Shown here: positions 1 to 11,489 of the stretch, piece by piece
How positions within the stretch are numbered: the stretch's first letter is position 1
Layout: each line of letters begins with the position of its first letter
From: Camellia lanceoleosa
Lineage: Eukaryota > Streptophyta > Magnoliopsida > Ericales > Theaceae
Reading direction: 5' to 3'
Length of the DNA stretch: 64,000 nucleotides
Assembly (NCBI GenBank): GCA_025200525.1
Contig: CM045761.1
Span: forward strand, 60,289,438 to 60,353,437
Made by a program: the position numbers and the translations under genes
The notes under the pieces: model-generated
Database searches by the model: none
Seen by the model: only the letters and a program-made list of their open reading frames with translations
What the model was told of the DNA's origin: nothing

Positions 1-186
1 ATGATCAAAATAATACGAGTCCCAAATTATAAGAACTGTTAATATAATTCACAATAAAATAAAAAATAAAAGATAAAAAATTAACTATAGTGGCTAAGAA
101 GTCTCTTTTAAAGAATCCACCGGAGTAAATTGCCATGTGGAGTTGTTTAAAACTTGAATAAAAATAATAATTTAGAGGCTTAAATA

Positions 187-1493
187 CAGTGGCGGGGCCA
201 CACAGGCCAAGGGGTCACGTGCCCCCGGGTTTTGAAAATTTTTTTAACATAAAAAAAAAATTATAAATAAAAAAAATTATAAAAATATTATTTAAGGTGA
301 AATATCAATGACATTTTTAAAATTATAAGAGCAATAATGATTATTTTGATTGAATATAAAGAGGTTATGATAAGTCATATTATTATAAAAATTTCAATAC
401 AATGGTAACGTTTATCATTAGAATAAAAGGTGGTAGCTCGAATTTCCAAGGGTCGAATGTCCCGAAATTTCAAAAGGGAGAGAAGAGAGGGAGAGCAGAG
501 AAGAGATGGAGAGAGGCTCGTCTGGTTCTGCCGACGACAGCAGAGGACGAGGACGACCGCGAGGAGCTCGTCGCCTCTGCAGGAGCTCGTCACCTGTGAC
601 TCCGCCGTCGCCTCGCCGCCGATCGTCGCCTAGCCGTCCTCGTCGCAGCTCCGCCTTGCCTCGCCAAGCCTCCTCACTGTCTCGCCGCCTCCGCCTCGCC
701 TCACCCCGAGTTTGTTGGCCCCTCCTCCTCCTCCCTCCTCTCCTCCTCCCTCCTCCTTCTTCCTCCTCTCGTCTTCTTCCCTCTCAGAGAAAAAAAAAAA
801 CAAAACACAAAGGGCAAAACGACGTCGTTTTGCCCTTTCGACCCATTCGACCCACGCTCTTTCGAGCTACCAACTGAGATTGCTATCATTATTGACATTC
901 AAACATAATTAATTTCAATGAAGATATGAAATTTATTGAATTGTTAGTTACATTAACATGTGGAGTTTATTCTATTCATAATTAAAATAATCACTATATA
1001 AATTATAATCAAAGAACATATCTTCAATTATAAAAAATAAAAAAAAAATTACAATAAGTTATAACTAATGTCAAAATGAATCATAACTATTACTTGATAT
1101 ATAGTCATAACTAAAATAACAATCACAAGAAGTTATAACTAAATTATATCTAACACTATAATGTCTTATAACTAAAGACCATGTAGATTATAATTGCGAC
1201 ATATGATATACATTTTTTTTTGTGGTATGTTTTATAGAATTTCTCTACTAAAATATATTATTTCTATCTCAACTTATCTTTTTTTTTTTAATTTTCCAAT
1301 CCACCTATAAAATAGTTACTCCCCAATATTTGTATAAAATTTAATCTCAACTTAAAATTCACATTTATCCAAATGGACTGTTAATATTTAAGTTTAGTAA
1401 TATCTCATTGTTGTTTATTATGAAAAAAAAAAAAAAATTAGTATTGTCATTAATTTGTGTCCCCTCTTCACTGAATTCCTGACTACGCCACTG
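187..1493. mobile_element. Non-autonomous hAT-superfamily element
   Basis: The ends read CAGTGGCG inward from both sides, so the perfect terminal inverted repeat is 8 bp and similarity is weak beyond it. The element is flanked by a perfect 8-bp duplication CTTAAATA (179-186 and 1494-1501). An 8-bp TSD with CAGTGGCGG-type ends is typical of plant hAT elements. The 1.3-kb interior has no transposase reading frame, so it would need an enzyme supplied in trans. Most of the interior is AT-rich, but 480-845 is strikingly GC-rich. Confidence 0.85.
480..845. other. GC-rich segment inside the hAT element
   Basis: This stretch is rich in CG, CTC and GTCGCC motifs and contrasts with the AT-rich sequence on both sides. 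Overlapping reading frames are open (the longest about 120 codons, from 506), but the products are Ser/Arg/Pro-rich low complexity with no domain. It ends in a short palindrome-like ACGACGTCGTTT. It may be a captured promoter, 5' UTR or first-exon fragment of a host gene. No function can be assigned. Confidence 0.4.
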
Positions 1494-1885
1494 CTTAAAT
1501 ATATTTTATTTATTTTTGCACCTGATCTCAAAGAGTTTCTAAATGTATTTAAGTTGGTTAATTTATTTTTTTAGCCGGTTTGAAATGAGTTTTCAACGAG
1601 CCAAAAAAGAATCGATTTGAGTAGCATGATTTTTTATTTTATACATATAAGTTTACTAAGTCGAATAATAAATTATTCAAGTTCAGCTTAAAATTTAACA
1701 AATTTCAAAATGTGAAAATTTAATGAATTTTTAAATCAATTTTTAACCAATTAAATACGGATGGAGTTTAAGAATATGCATATATATATATATTTAAAAT
1801 ATATCTATCTAATGATATCTTAAGAGGTGACGGGTAATTTCAAACCTAAATTTAAACACATCTTTAAAAGTGACAACTTTAAACA

Positions 1886-1919
<34 letters not shown>

Positions 1920-2600
1920 TAATGTTTACAGCTTATTGTTGTTTGTTTACAACAAAAAACAAAAAAACAAAAAAAAAATGTTTATATTTATTTTGGTACA
2001 AATGACAAAAAAAACAAAAAAAAAATTTCATGTTCAATATTTTTTTTTTTTAATAATTGAGTGTTCGATCCAACTTAAAAGGGAATAGATGGAAAAATTA
2101 CCTCAACTGATTATAATAATAATAAAAAAAGTTTGGGAAAGCATTGATAAGGTGGGCTCAATTATAGGTGTATGTAAGTAAAAACTGTCAAGGTTAAAAT
2201 AAAATATAAAATTTTATCATTAAAATAGATGAATTTAAAATCAATAATTCATGCGTGAAATCAGAAAAAACCTGACCTGTTGACAGAAGGTGGTGTTTCC
2301 GCTGGAGGTGCTAACCAAAGGTGATTTGTGGTGGCTAGAGGTGGTAGCAAAAGACAACGGTGGAATCAAAAAATTAAGGGGTATTTACTAATTAGTTCTA
2401 TTAACTAGACTTATTTACCTACAGGTCTTAACTAATAAATTTAACACTATAAAAATAAGAGAGTGATAAATTTATCACTAAAAATTTATTCATAAAAATA
2501 AAGAGACTGATAAATTTATCACTATAAATTTATTCATAAAAATAAAAGACTGATAAATTTATCTTTATCACTTAATAAATTTATCAATAGGACTTAATGG

Positions 2601-2660
2601 GTAATAAGTCTCCAAAGTAGGACCTATTGGGTAATAAGTCTCCAAAGTAGGACCTATTGG
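2601..2660. repeat. 30-bp tandem duplication
   Basis: Two identical, directly adjacent copies of a 30-bp unit that starts GTAATAAGTCTCC and ends CCTATTGG. Confidence 0.9.
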
Positions 2661-3129
2661 TAGTTTACCCAAAAATTAATTCAAAGAGGAAAAAATTTCC
2701 GTAATCAACAGTAATAAGATGATAATAATTTTTTGAAATAGCATTAACCACAATCACTTAAATATTTATCACAAAGTATTTTATATAAATTTTTATAATT
2801 GGCCTTGATGAATTATAAGAAAAATATTAGAAATTCACAATTTAAATCACTTAAATTCATCTACAATGCTGTGACAAGAGAGTTAAATCCTATATAGTTG
2901 AATATGTAACAAATTAAAAAATTGACATTTATTATTCCATCATTGTGGATCAAATTATGAGAGTTCATACAAAAGTTTCAAACATTTTTCTTATTATTAT
3001 AATATTAAATTTGTTGTTAATTAATGATACTGTTATGTGAATACCGAATATTTAGGACTTATGTGTAGGTTTTAATATGTGGACTTATTGTCCACTAGGT
3101 TCTGTGAGAATCAATAACGTTTTTCATCA

Positions 3130-3400
3130 AACACTATTAAAAAGTATCATTAATTGTTAATTTTCAGCGTTAGTTTAAAATTTTATCACAAAAAATGTCA
3201 CTAATTATAAATTTGAGCAACAGTTTAGAAAAATCATCACAAAAAAGTAATTAATTTTTAACTTTTAGCGACAGTTTGAAAAATTCATCACAGAAAAATA
3301 TTACTAATTGTAAGTTTTAGTGACAATTTATAAAAATCATGACAAAAAAAAGTCACTAATTGTCAAATTTTATCGACAAATGCAAAAACTGTCACAAAAA
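3130..3400. repeat. Degenerate array of about 60-bp units
   Basis: About four and a half units repeat the order CACTAATTGT..., TTTTAGCGACAGTTT, AAAAATCATCACAAAAAA. The mix of GCGAC/GTCAC motifs resembles CACTA subterminal repeats, but there is no CACTACAAGAAA terminus next to it. It is either an orphan relic of such an element or an unrelated minisatellite. Confidence 0.55.
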
Positions 3401-3414
3401 TTTATTTGGGCAAA

Positions 3415-3640
3415 TTACTAACACCCCTCTCGAGGTTTGACTAAAATATAGATTCTCCCCTGAGGTTTGAGAAACTATATCCCGCCCCCTGAGGTTTATA
3501 TTTGCATAACCAATTGGCCCCTAAGGTTTATATTTGTATGTGAATATAAATCTCAAGGGGCAATTTGTAATTTCCCAACTCGTAGGGGAGAATCCGTATT
3601 TTAGTCAAATCTCGAAGGGAGTGTTGGTAATTTGCCCAAA
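3415..3640. mobile_element. Foldback MITE
   Basis: A 226-bp element whose ends form a long imperfect inverted repeat of roughly 55-60 bp. The left end is TTTGGGCAAATTAC and the right end is its complement GTAATTTGCCCAAA. With the outer TTT included, the flanks are TTA on both sides, which suits a PIF/Harbinger-type 3-bp TSD. If the element starts at GGGCAAATT instead, the flanks are 9 bp with one mismatch, which would suit a Mutator-like element. It codes for nothing. It lies 67 bp left of the gag-only LTR element. Confidence 0.7.
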
Positions 3641-3707
3641 TTATTTTTAGTTACGATTTTACTAAAACTTATTTCCAATAAGACTTGATAAGAATTAAAT
3701 TCAACTA

Positions 3708-4240
3708 TGTTAGGATTCTTTGTTGTCAAATTCCATGGATCAAACCCAAGGTTGTAATTTTTTAAATTCACATGTTGGGTCAAACTAGGATTACTTTGGA
3801 TTTCTCTAAGAAGTTGATTTTCTTCCAAAACTAGGATTACTTTGGAGTCCTTTAAGAAGTTGGTTTTCTTCCAAAAATAGGATTACTTTGGATTTTCTAT
3901 AAATAGTTAGTTTTCTTCCAAAACTAGATGATTCATTAATTTTTCCTCCAGATCTTCTTTGTGGTTCTTAAGGTTTATATCTGGGGATATTTTGTTAGTT
4001 TCTTTGATGTTTTTATTGAGTATTCAACTCATGGTTTAAAAAAGAGTACATCAAAGGTTTTGTTTGTTAAACAAAAGAGAGAGTTGTTCTTCGGTGGATT
4101 CTGAAGAATTCGAGCTTGAAACTTCAGTGGATTTTGGAGTGGCTCATCAGAAAGACAATTCCGTAGTGAAGATGGGGTTAGAAGAGGCACATAGAGGTTG
4201 GTTCAATTAGGCGTTGTGGACTCACTAGATAATTGAGAGT
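3708..4240 (+). repeat. Left LTR, first part (gag-only element)
   Basis: This is 533 bp of the left LTR up to the CACTA-1 insertion point. The last three bases, AGT, are the CACTA target site. A TATAAATA box lies at 3898-3905. The same sequence continues without interruption in the right LTR. Confidence 0.9.
3898..3905 (+). promoter_or_regulatory. Probable LTR TATA box
   Basis: TATAAATA about 190 bp into the LTR, where Copia U3/R promoters usually lie. The right LTR copy reads TATAAGTA at the equivalent place. Confidence 0.5.
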
Positions 4241-4810
4241 CACTACAAGAAATTGCATTTTTCGCAACGCAACAAAATATGTTGCTAAAAGGGAAAATTC
4301 GTTAGTAAAGAGTTTTGCCGACACACAAAGCTACGTTGGCAACCCGTAGGTAAAAGTGAGTTGGCAAAAGTTTTTGCCGACGAAATTATCATTGCGTTGG
4401 TAAAAGTAATGCCTTTAGCGACGAACATAGTCGTCGATAAAAACCTTCATCCATCGTCAGCAATTTACCTTGCGTTGGTAAAAATCATTCAAATATGATG
4501 ATTGTGTGGCACTTTTCGCGACACAAATTTGCATGGGCAAAAAATATACTTTTACCAACAACATATGCGTCGGCAAAAGTAAACTTTTGGTGACACATAT
4601 ACGTCGATAAATGTTGCCATTTGCCGACAATTTGTTTGTCACTAAAGCTTTACTTTTGGCAATGACAAATTAGTATTGGCAAAAAATACACTTCTACCAA
4701 CACAATATGAGTGGGCAAAAGTAACTTTTAGCGACATATTTACCGAAAAATTGTTTGTCGAGAAAGCTTTACTTTTTAACAACAATAAATTTGCATCGAT
4801 AAAAATAATT
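4241..4810. repeat. CACTA-1 left subterminal repeats
   Basis: A series of short motifs such as TTTGCCGAC, GTTGGTAAAAGT and GGCAAAA recurs in both orientations. The right end (about 12100-12436) has the same composition with TCGCCAAAAGT and GTTGGTAAAG. Confidence 0.8.
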
Positions 4811-4982
4811 AAAAATCATTTATATTTTTTATAAGATTTACAGATTTACAAAAGGCATCCCTCAGACACAATAGTTTATAAGATACATTTTGAAATAACA
4901 TAAAGCCAACCTCAGCTTTTAGAATTGGCAAACTTTATAACTCATCAGTTGATGAATATGTATGTGTTTGCACCAGTTGACT

Positions 4983-6345
4983 TTAAGACTCATCCAACAA
5001 TATACAATAGATGAAGCTACTCAAGTTTTTCATTTGTCTAAATATTCTTATCAAGGAGCTCATTAAGAGATTAACATATGCAAAAAGAGTTCTATTATTA
5101 GGTGATGCTCCGAGACACAACCCTTGTTGATGTTGTTGGATCTTGCTTTCAGTACAGCCCAAATTTGGTCTGGTAAAATTCGCCATAAGATCTCCAACTA
5201 CAGGCGTTCTCATCTCCTCGATGGATGCCAAGCTAAGCACTGCTATTATCTTCAACTTCGGAGTTGTACTAGTATGCTGATCAACCTGTGCATAATTACA
5301 CTATTTAATAAACTCTCTGTTCCCAAGAAAAATAAATAAATAAATAAACTCAGTTGGAACAATCTAACTATCAATTTTGGTCTTTGTGTGCTTTCATCAG
5401 TCCAGTGATTTCAAGAGTGCAATGTAATGTAGCTCAAGGTTTTAAAAGGGGCAAGGCAAGTTCAAGATTTGTCAAAACATAAAACTTTTTTAGGTCTCAT
5501 CAATCCAGTATATCAGTCCCAATTGATGTGCCTAATTGATGTATAATATTCAAATATACGAAATATAATAAATATATAAAATTATGCGTGCATTTTTTGA
5601 AAATTGCATGTTCGTGCTTCTTAGCCTAAAAACCATTTTCTCAAAAATCCTAGAATAAAATTAAGTAATGTCTAACTACTTTTTAACACCCCGAGATATA
5701 AGAATATTTGCCTAATAATCTTATTCTAACATTAAGAAAGATATATCAAGCAAGCAAGCAAGCTTACCAAATAATCTTTCCTCAGACACTGCTCCGCTTG
5801 GTTTCTGATATTTGTTATGCTTTCAGTATGATTCTAACTGACACACTTAAGCTGATTCAAGCACAAGATAGACATGGAGTCTATCTCTTCCTTGGTTTCC
5901 TGGTCCAGCATCAGTGAATTTGCAAGTTCATAATATTTCCCACTTGAGTTCATTTTTTGATAAATAGAGGGAAAAAAAAATTAAAATTTCATATATAGGG
6001 ATTTAATTAACCTTAAAAGCTACCTGTGTGTCACAGGCTTTAGCTTCGTATTTTGCATTAATGGATGAGGATCTAGAGACAAATTCTTCATATACACCAT
6101 GGCTCGCACAAATTTTTGCCCTGTTCAGGGAGAGAAAGAACATGATAAGAAAACCAAAAACATTTTAAAAAATAAATAAATAAAAGGTTACTAGAAAATC
6201 TAAAAAACGAGGGAACAGAAGACTTACTTTACAGTAGATTCAATCTCTGCAATACTAGTCTTGTTGAGATGGTTGACAGATAACTCTGCCTTTTCCCACT
6301 GCTACCTAGAGTAATTGACCATATTTGTGCTGCAAATTCAAAGGA
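4983..6345 (-). pseudogene. Kinesin-5-like C-terminal tail fragment (captured)
   Basis: Read on the minus strand, four exon-like blocks appear in order. About 6340-6240 contains QWEKAELSVNHLNK and EIESTVK. About 6117-6030 contains GVYEEFVSRSSS. About 5925-5770 contains NSLMLDQETKEEIDSM and IRNQAEQCL. About 5250-5000 contains LASIEEMRTP. The W..A...VN.LNK and NSLMLD motifs and the late ASIEE.RTP motif resemble the tail of plant kinesin-5 (BimC/KRP125) motors, which slide spindle microtubules. Blocks are separated by non-coding sequence and contain stops, so this is a dead fragment with introns retained. The motor domain is absent. The assignment rests on remembered motifs and needs a search. 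Confidence 0.5.
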
Positions 6346-6349
6346 AGAC

Positions 6350-8130
6350 AAAATTACTTGGCAGAACTACTAAATGCACTCAAATGTAATGAATAACTTG
6401 CAACTTTAGTCCAAAGCTATGCAGTACTCAAGGTGCTAGAACTACTTGGCTTCTTTTTTAAAATAAAAAAAAAATCTATCCATCTGTAATGTAATTTGAC
6501 TTGTTTTCAAATGCTTTAATTAGTTGTGCATTCTATCAGAAGTTTAAATCTTGTATAGAGCCACGTATGAAGATATTCAAGTGTAACGAAAATAAAACAG
6601 ATATTCAAATTACAATAGACATGGTTTGATTTTTCCTATGAGGCAAACTTTATGGAACAAGGTCTGGATCTAGGATTTGGGGTGGGATTTGTGGAGGGAA
6701 AAGAAAAGGGAAATGTGATAAAAATCTAGCTTATATTTCATTCATTTTTCCATACTTTTTTTTTTTTATTATCTCTCACTCTCTGCAAATCCCTCTTCAA
6801 AGCCTTGATCCAAACACAACCTTACATAATTTAGCGAAGTTTGCTTCTCTCTACAAAATTACAGAAAAAACACACAAGATTTGTTCACATCCTTAATTAG
6901 TTTCCTTGGACAGCCAAATGACTATACACTTGTGCTTTGTTTTTCAATACCCAGATTAGAGTGATAAAGCTTCAGTTCCTTTGATCATGTACAAGTTTAT
7001 ATAATAATAGTCATTATATCCTAGCATATTTAAATTAACTTGTGCAGTAAACCAATTTTTGAAATAAACACTAAAGTATTTTTAATTTGTAACATCTATA
7101 AAATTAAGTTCAAAAGAACTATTCAATGAATTTATTAGCTATCATGCTGAGTTGGAATAGAAACAGAAACAAAAATAAAAGGCACTTCCCAAACCAAAAA
7201 AAAATGAGATGCTAACAATTAGATTCCATAATAAAAAAAAGACATGGGTGCACGTCTAACAGCTTTGATGTTATGTGCTTTTGGGTTTTGGCAAATGGTC
7301 CTACTCCTCTCACGATTGGACTCCAGTCGACTAGAGAGAAGTCGAGTGTTTGGCAAAAGGGTCTGGCTCCTCTCTAACTTAGACTATAGTCACAGCATGG
7401 GAGAGAAGCTGAGTGCTTGCAATTACAATATATTTGAGTGTACACTAAAAATATGAAACACCTCACAACAATGCCAAGCATCATGAAAGATTTTCAATTA
7501 TATGATTGTTATTGTCAGAGTATCATTTTTTTTTACTACCATAAATGCTTTAATATCTTTTTAATTTTTGAAGGGCTTTGATTGTTTTTAGCATTGCTTT
7601 TTACCTGAAATAAAAAGTATTTCCCAAAAAATAAAAAAATACCTAATAGGCATTCTATTAATGCACTCCAAACTTAAATAGGTTCTTTTCCCACCTATTC
7701 TCAGCAACCAAACAGAGCAATAATGAAATTGATTTCTTCTCTAGATTTAGATTTCACAGTAACCTGTTACCAAACACAGTTCAAGACCAAGCAACAAGAA
7801 CCCCTTGGTATCCCCCATTTAGCTACCTTGGTATCCTCTAGTTAAGTAATCAAATCAAAGAATATCAAATAGTTGAACCAATAGAGATTTAATCTTTCTT
7901 TTTCTTGGAGTAAGAAGTTTCAAACATTATAATACTTCATAATAATGTAAAACCCTTTTTTCTATATTTAATTTCATGCACCCTATTTACCACCAAAAAA
8001 AAAAAGGCCCCAAAATCCTTTCCTCATCTTCTCTTATTTTTTCTAGATCCAAATATTAAATAGATACTAAGATAGGATACTTTGAATGTACTCAGATCCG
8101 AATAAATTATGTTCACACCCAAACACACAA
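6350..8130. other. CACTA-1 interior without recognisable gene
   Basis: An AT-rich stretch with no supported exon or repeat. A 70-codon frame at 7244-7456 has no recognisable domain and is probably chance. The stretch may be intron sequence of the captured genes. Confidence 0.5.
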
Positions 8131-8559
8131 CTTAAATTTGGTTGGTCATATATGACCAGTTTAATATATAACAGCATTTCCTATATAATAATACCATGAA
8201 CTACCATATATTCCAACTTTATGATTAGATGAGAATGACATTTAAATCACAACTTGGCTCAACAGTAAGGCTAGTCATTAGTATCTTAGTGTGGTGGATT
8301 CGAATCACACAAACAACCTCTTCAAAAATGAGGATAAGACTGCAAACTTAAATTTGGTTGGTCATATATGACCAGTTTAATATATAACAGCATTTCCTAT
8401 ATAATAATACCATGAACTACCATATATTCCAACTTTATGATTAGATGAGAATGACATTTAAATCATAACTTGGCTCAACAGTAAGGCTAGTCATTAGTAT
8501 CTTAGTGTGGTGGATTCGAATCACACAAACAACCTCTTCAAAAATGAGGATAAGACTGC
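8131..8559. repeat. 216-bp tandem duplication including half a SINE
   Basis: Two adjacent, almost identical copies start CTTAAATTTGGTTGG at 8131 and 8347. Each ends in GGATAAGACTGC, in the middle of a SINE-like sequence. Only the second copy continues into the SINE 3' half, so the duplication arose after the SINE had inserted. Confidence 0.9.
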
Positions 8560-8606
8560 GTACATTTTAACGAGAGTCTCTCGAGCACCAAGTTGTCTTT
8601 TTATTT
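8466..8606 (+). mobile_element. tRNA-derived SINE
   Basis: It has a polymerase III A-box-like TGGCTCAACAGTAAGG, a B-box-like GGATTCGAATC, then the plant SINE core GGATAAGACTGCGTACA, and ends in a T-rich tail (TGTCTTTTTATTTTTTT). The same head, without the tail, is repeated at about 8250-8346 by the local duplication. It lies within CACTA-1 and codes for no protein. Confidence 0.65.
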
Positions 8607-9050
8607 TTTTATTATGGTGATGACCTTTGACTCAAGTGTTTTATAAAATGTTCATGTTATTCAAACCAAGTACTTGGAACACACAAAAGCACCAAAGTTT
8701 TTCTTCATCTACAAGCAAAGTTTTTGAGAAATTGCAGCAAATCTAAAAAGGTAAAACTATTATAGTGTATAATTTAATCCAAAAGCATGTACCTATGGCT
8801 GTGGACAGAGCAGATTGTGAAATACGTTCATTTAACTAAAATTGAAAATAGTAAGAAAGAGCTTTGTTGAGTTGATTTAACTTGAAAGAGCTCTCTATCT
8901 TGTTGAACTCTACTGGGCATATCCCAAAGGTGCTTCACCAAACAACAAAATCAAGAGAAAATTAACATAGAAAAGTAAAAATGTTGTCTTTATGCTAATA
9001 ATGAGATTAAGAGTTTTTAACTAATGCCACAAATGATTTGCATATAACAG

Positions 9051-9905
9051 TTAATGAAAGGCAGTGCAGAAACATATGCATGATTTCATCATATGAACTG
9101 CAAAGATACTAACCTTTTGGAATTGATATTCATAAAAATTAGCACTATTTTGACTGAGTTCTTCCAATCTTCTTTCTAACTCTTCAATTTTATCCTGAAG
9201 ATCTTTCTCCTTCTCTAAAAATGAATTTGCCGAGGTTTTGAGTGCAGCTTCCTTCAACTTTATCTGACCCTGGTTATGAAAAAAAATCTCTCATTGTCAT
9301 TATCGTGCATTACATAGCATTACATTTCTGCAGATGTTGTCGTGATTAATATATCAAGCAAATAATTTCACAAGGGCTAAACATATACAATCATATTTTG
9401 AATGAATTTAAAAATGATGGAACTAGTGACAAAAAGATTGTCCACCTTTGTTAATATACTACATTAAGTTGCAATTTTACCTTGAGTTGTTTTATTTTGT
9501 CCTTTAGATTTGCAGTCTATGCCAGAAACTGAGTACTTGGCAGCCTTCATGGATGGACTCTAGCTGTCATTGGTCTCAGCACAACGTTCCAAACTAGTGA
9601 CTTATGTGTCTATCCTTGAGTCTGAGACAATGTTTCCATTTGATCGCATAGAAATATCGTCTTCCAGGTAACTTGAATTCCTTGTTTCACAGCTGATCTC
9701 ACTAGATTGGTTGTCAATTTGCTGTAAGTTTGTAGATTTTGGTCTATGTTTCCCACCTGGGGAACTCGACTCTGGTTGTTGCTTGTTGGGTTGCCTTCTT
9801 GACTTGCTGGAATCAGGAGGGGTAGGCAGGCGAGATCACTTCTCCAACTCAAGCTTTTTCTGTTGCAATCTCGGGCTCACAAATCCTGCACTCTTGACTG
9901 AGCTT
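9051..9905 (-). pseudogene. Unidentified coiled-coil gene fragment (captured)
   Basis: Minus-strand blocks: about 9830-9610 encodes a Ser/Gln-rich segment including SRRQPNKQQPES, SSPGGKHRPKS and NSSYLEDDISMRS. About 9595-9480 includes LERCAETNDS and SMKAAKYSVSGID, with stops. About 9257-9110 encodes a heptad-rich helix including EKEKDLQDKIEELERRLEEL. Such a mix is seen in plant myosin-heavy-chain-like coiled-coil proteins and in kinesin stalks, but I do not recognise the gene. It lies between two kinesin-5-like blocks, so it could be part of the same gene or a separate capture. Stops and frame changes make it non-functional. Confidence 0.45.
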
Positions 9906-9929
9906 ACAACAATCTCGGGCTCACAAATC

Positions 9930-10240
9930 CTAGATTCCAGTATCTGAGTGGCTTGAGAGAAAATGATGTAAGATTAACAAAATTAACTGACAAGTTTAAC
10001 ATATGAAAGAGACATCAGCTTTCAGTTCATACGTCATATTTACTAGCAAGAAATGAAGAGACGTGTTCCTCCATGCATCTCAATTGTTGCTGCTGTTGAG
10101 AAATTGACCCCAAGATGGTCTTGTGCAAGTCTTTTAAGCTCTAATCAAGTTGTGAACCAAAATTCAGAAGCAGCCCTTGGTTTTCTGCTTCTAATTTATT
10201 TTTCTGATCTATATATCTTTTAATTTTAGTGAATGCCTGA
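9930..10240 (-). pseudogene. Kinesin-5-like stalk fragment (captured)
   Basis: The minus strand at about 10238-10032 encodes a frame with KLEAENQGLLLNFGSQLD, an in-frame stop, then SLKDLHKTILGS, QQQQQLRCMEEHV and SFLASKYD. After an intron-like gap, 9957-9934 encodes ATQILESR, which continues the motif. This block is in the same orientation as the tail fragment at 4983-6345 and upstream of it, so the two are probably parts of one captured kinesin gene. The stop replaces a likely glutamine codon (TAG for CAG). Confidence 0.5.
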
Positions 10241-10987
10241 AAGCAATGCAGCTAAAGCACAAGAAAGAAGCACATTAACGCATTTAAGCAAATACAAGTT
10301 CGAAAAATTTGTGCTTAGAAGTTATGCTAGAAATTGAACCATGAAAGTTGATTAGAACATCCTAGGATAGGGTATTTGTTCATCGATGCCATGACCTTGT
10401 GATCTCCAAAACAACAAAACAATGTTACAATATTCTAATTTCATTTCAAGCTATTTCTTGTTTACCATGGCTTTATTACCCCTCACAGACTGGCATGGCA
10501 AAAAACAAAAAACAGAATATATAATTTTTCCTTGTTTTTCAATTGCCTTACTTTCCTATGAAATTTGATTTGCTTGTTTTTGTTAAATAACACTGATGGA
10601 AAATTGGTATTTTAATCATCAAACTCAACAAGAAAATGACATTTTAAATATTTTATGTACACCTACATTGAGTTTAATGACTAAAATAGGTGGATGATTT
10701 AGACTGAAATTAAATCAAAATATTATGGTTTAAATTGATAAAATTAAAAATTCAATGTTTATTTTGATTTTGTCACCAGAGTCAAACCTTCAGTTTTTTT
10801 CTTTTTTTCAATTTTTTTTTTTTTTGAATTTCCCCAAAAAACAAATGAATTCCATAAATTGGGCAGAATAAGAACTAGATAATATTTTAGGAGTTACATA
10901 AATTCTACAAGAAATGCATGAATATTGTGACTAGTAGAAACAAAACAATAGAATTGAAGGACCAAATCACAAGTGATTCCAACTTAC

Positions 10988-11489
10988 AATCTGGGTAAAA
11001 TGTTTCCAGCATGCTGGACGAGTTCATAGAGGTCAGAGACCGTACAATCATGTTTATCTTCCTCTTTAAAGAAGATTTCAAGTCTTCTCAATTCATCAAA
11101 GGCTCATATATCTGGCACATCACAATAGTAAACAAATAATCAATTGAATTTCGATACAGAAAACAAACAAAAAAAAATCAATCGTCGACGATGATTAAAG
11201 GCTATATGTACAGAGTTCAAAGTGTTTGTGTGGAGATAGTCTAGATGTTCAGAGCTCAGACAACATTTGCATCGAATATTATAGGGCTTCTTTGAGATTG
11301 TTGGAGTCCTGATGAACACACGAATCGGAGAATTAGGGTTTTGAATATGAAAGAATTGATTGAAGAAATATTGACTGATAGGTCTGATGAATTACCAGTG
11401 CACAATGCATATAGAAAGCAATTGTGTTGAATCCTTGCGATGCCTTCGGTCAGCCATTTGTCCTCGTCTTCGATTCCATTCGCGATCAT
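10988..11489 (-). pseudogene. VPS35: VPS35 retromer subunit, 5' exon fragments (captured)
   Basis: VPS35 is the core cargo-recognition subunit of the retromer, which recycles vacuolar sorting receptors. The first exon on the minus strand starts at 11489 with MIANGIEDEDKWLTEGIA, then IQHN, and after a one-base shift FYMHCAL. This matches the conserved plant VPS35 N terminus, with Arg changed to Cys. A second exon at about 11107-10988 encodes AFDELRRLEIFFKEED, then VSDLYELVQHAGNILPR, and ends at a good donor GTAAGT. The exon between (the SAQMLSELRTSKLSPHKYY part) is missing, and the second exon lacks one base at its start. Only about 70 of roughly 790 residues remain. Intron sequence shows capture from genomic DNA, not from mRNA. 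Confidence 0.85.

Larger units (their letters stand above)
1502..3411. other. Non-coding AT-rich stretch with small tandem repeats
   Basis: No gene is supported. The stretch holds a 30-bp T run (about 1889-1918), an AT microsatellite near 1780-1800, about 2.6 copies of a 44-bp unit containing GATAAATTTATC (about 2447-2590), two exact copies of a 30-bp unit (2601-2660), and a degenerate array of roughly 60-bp units from about 3130 to 3400. Short reading frames here are poly-T/poly-A translations. Confidence 0.6.

Noticed and set aside
506..877. 123-codon Ser/Arg/Pro-rich frame
   Set aside because: Low complexity in a GC-rich segment, overlapped by other open frames, no domain, inside a non-autonomous hAT element.
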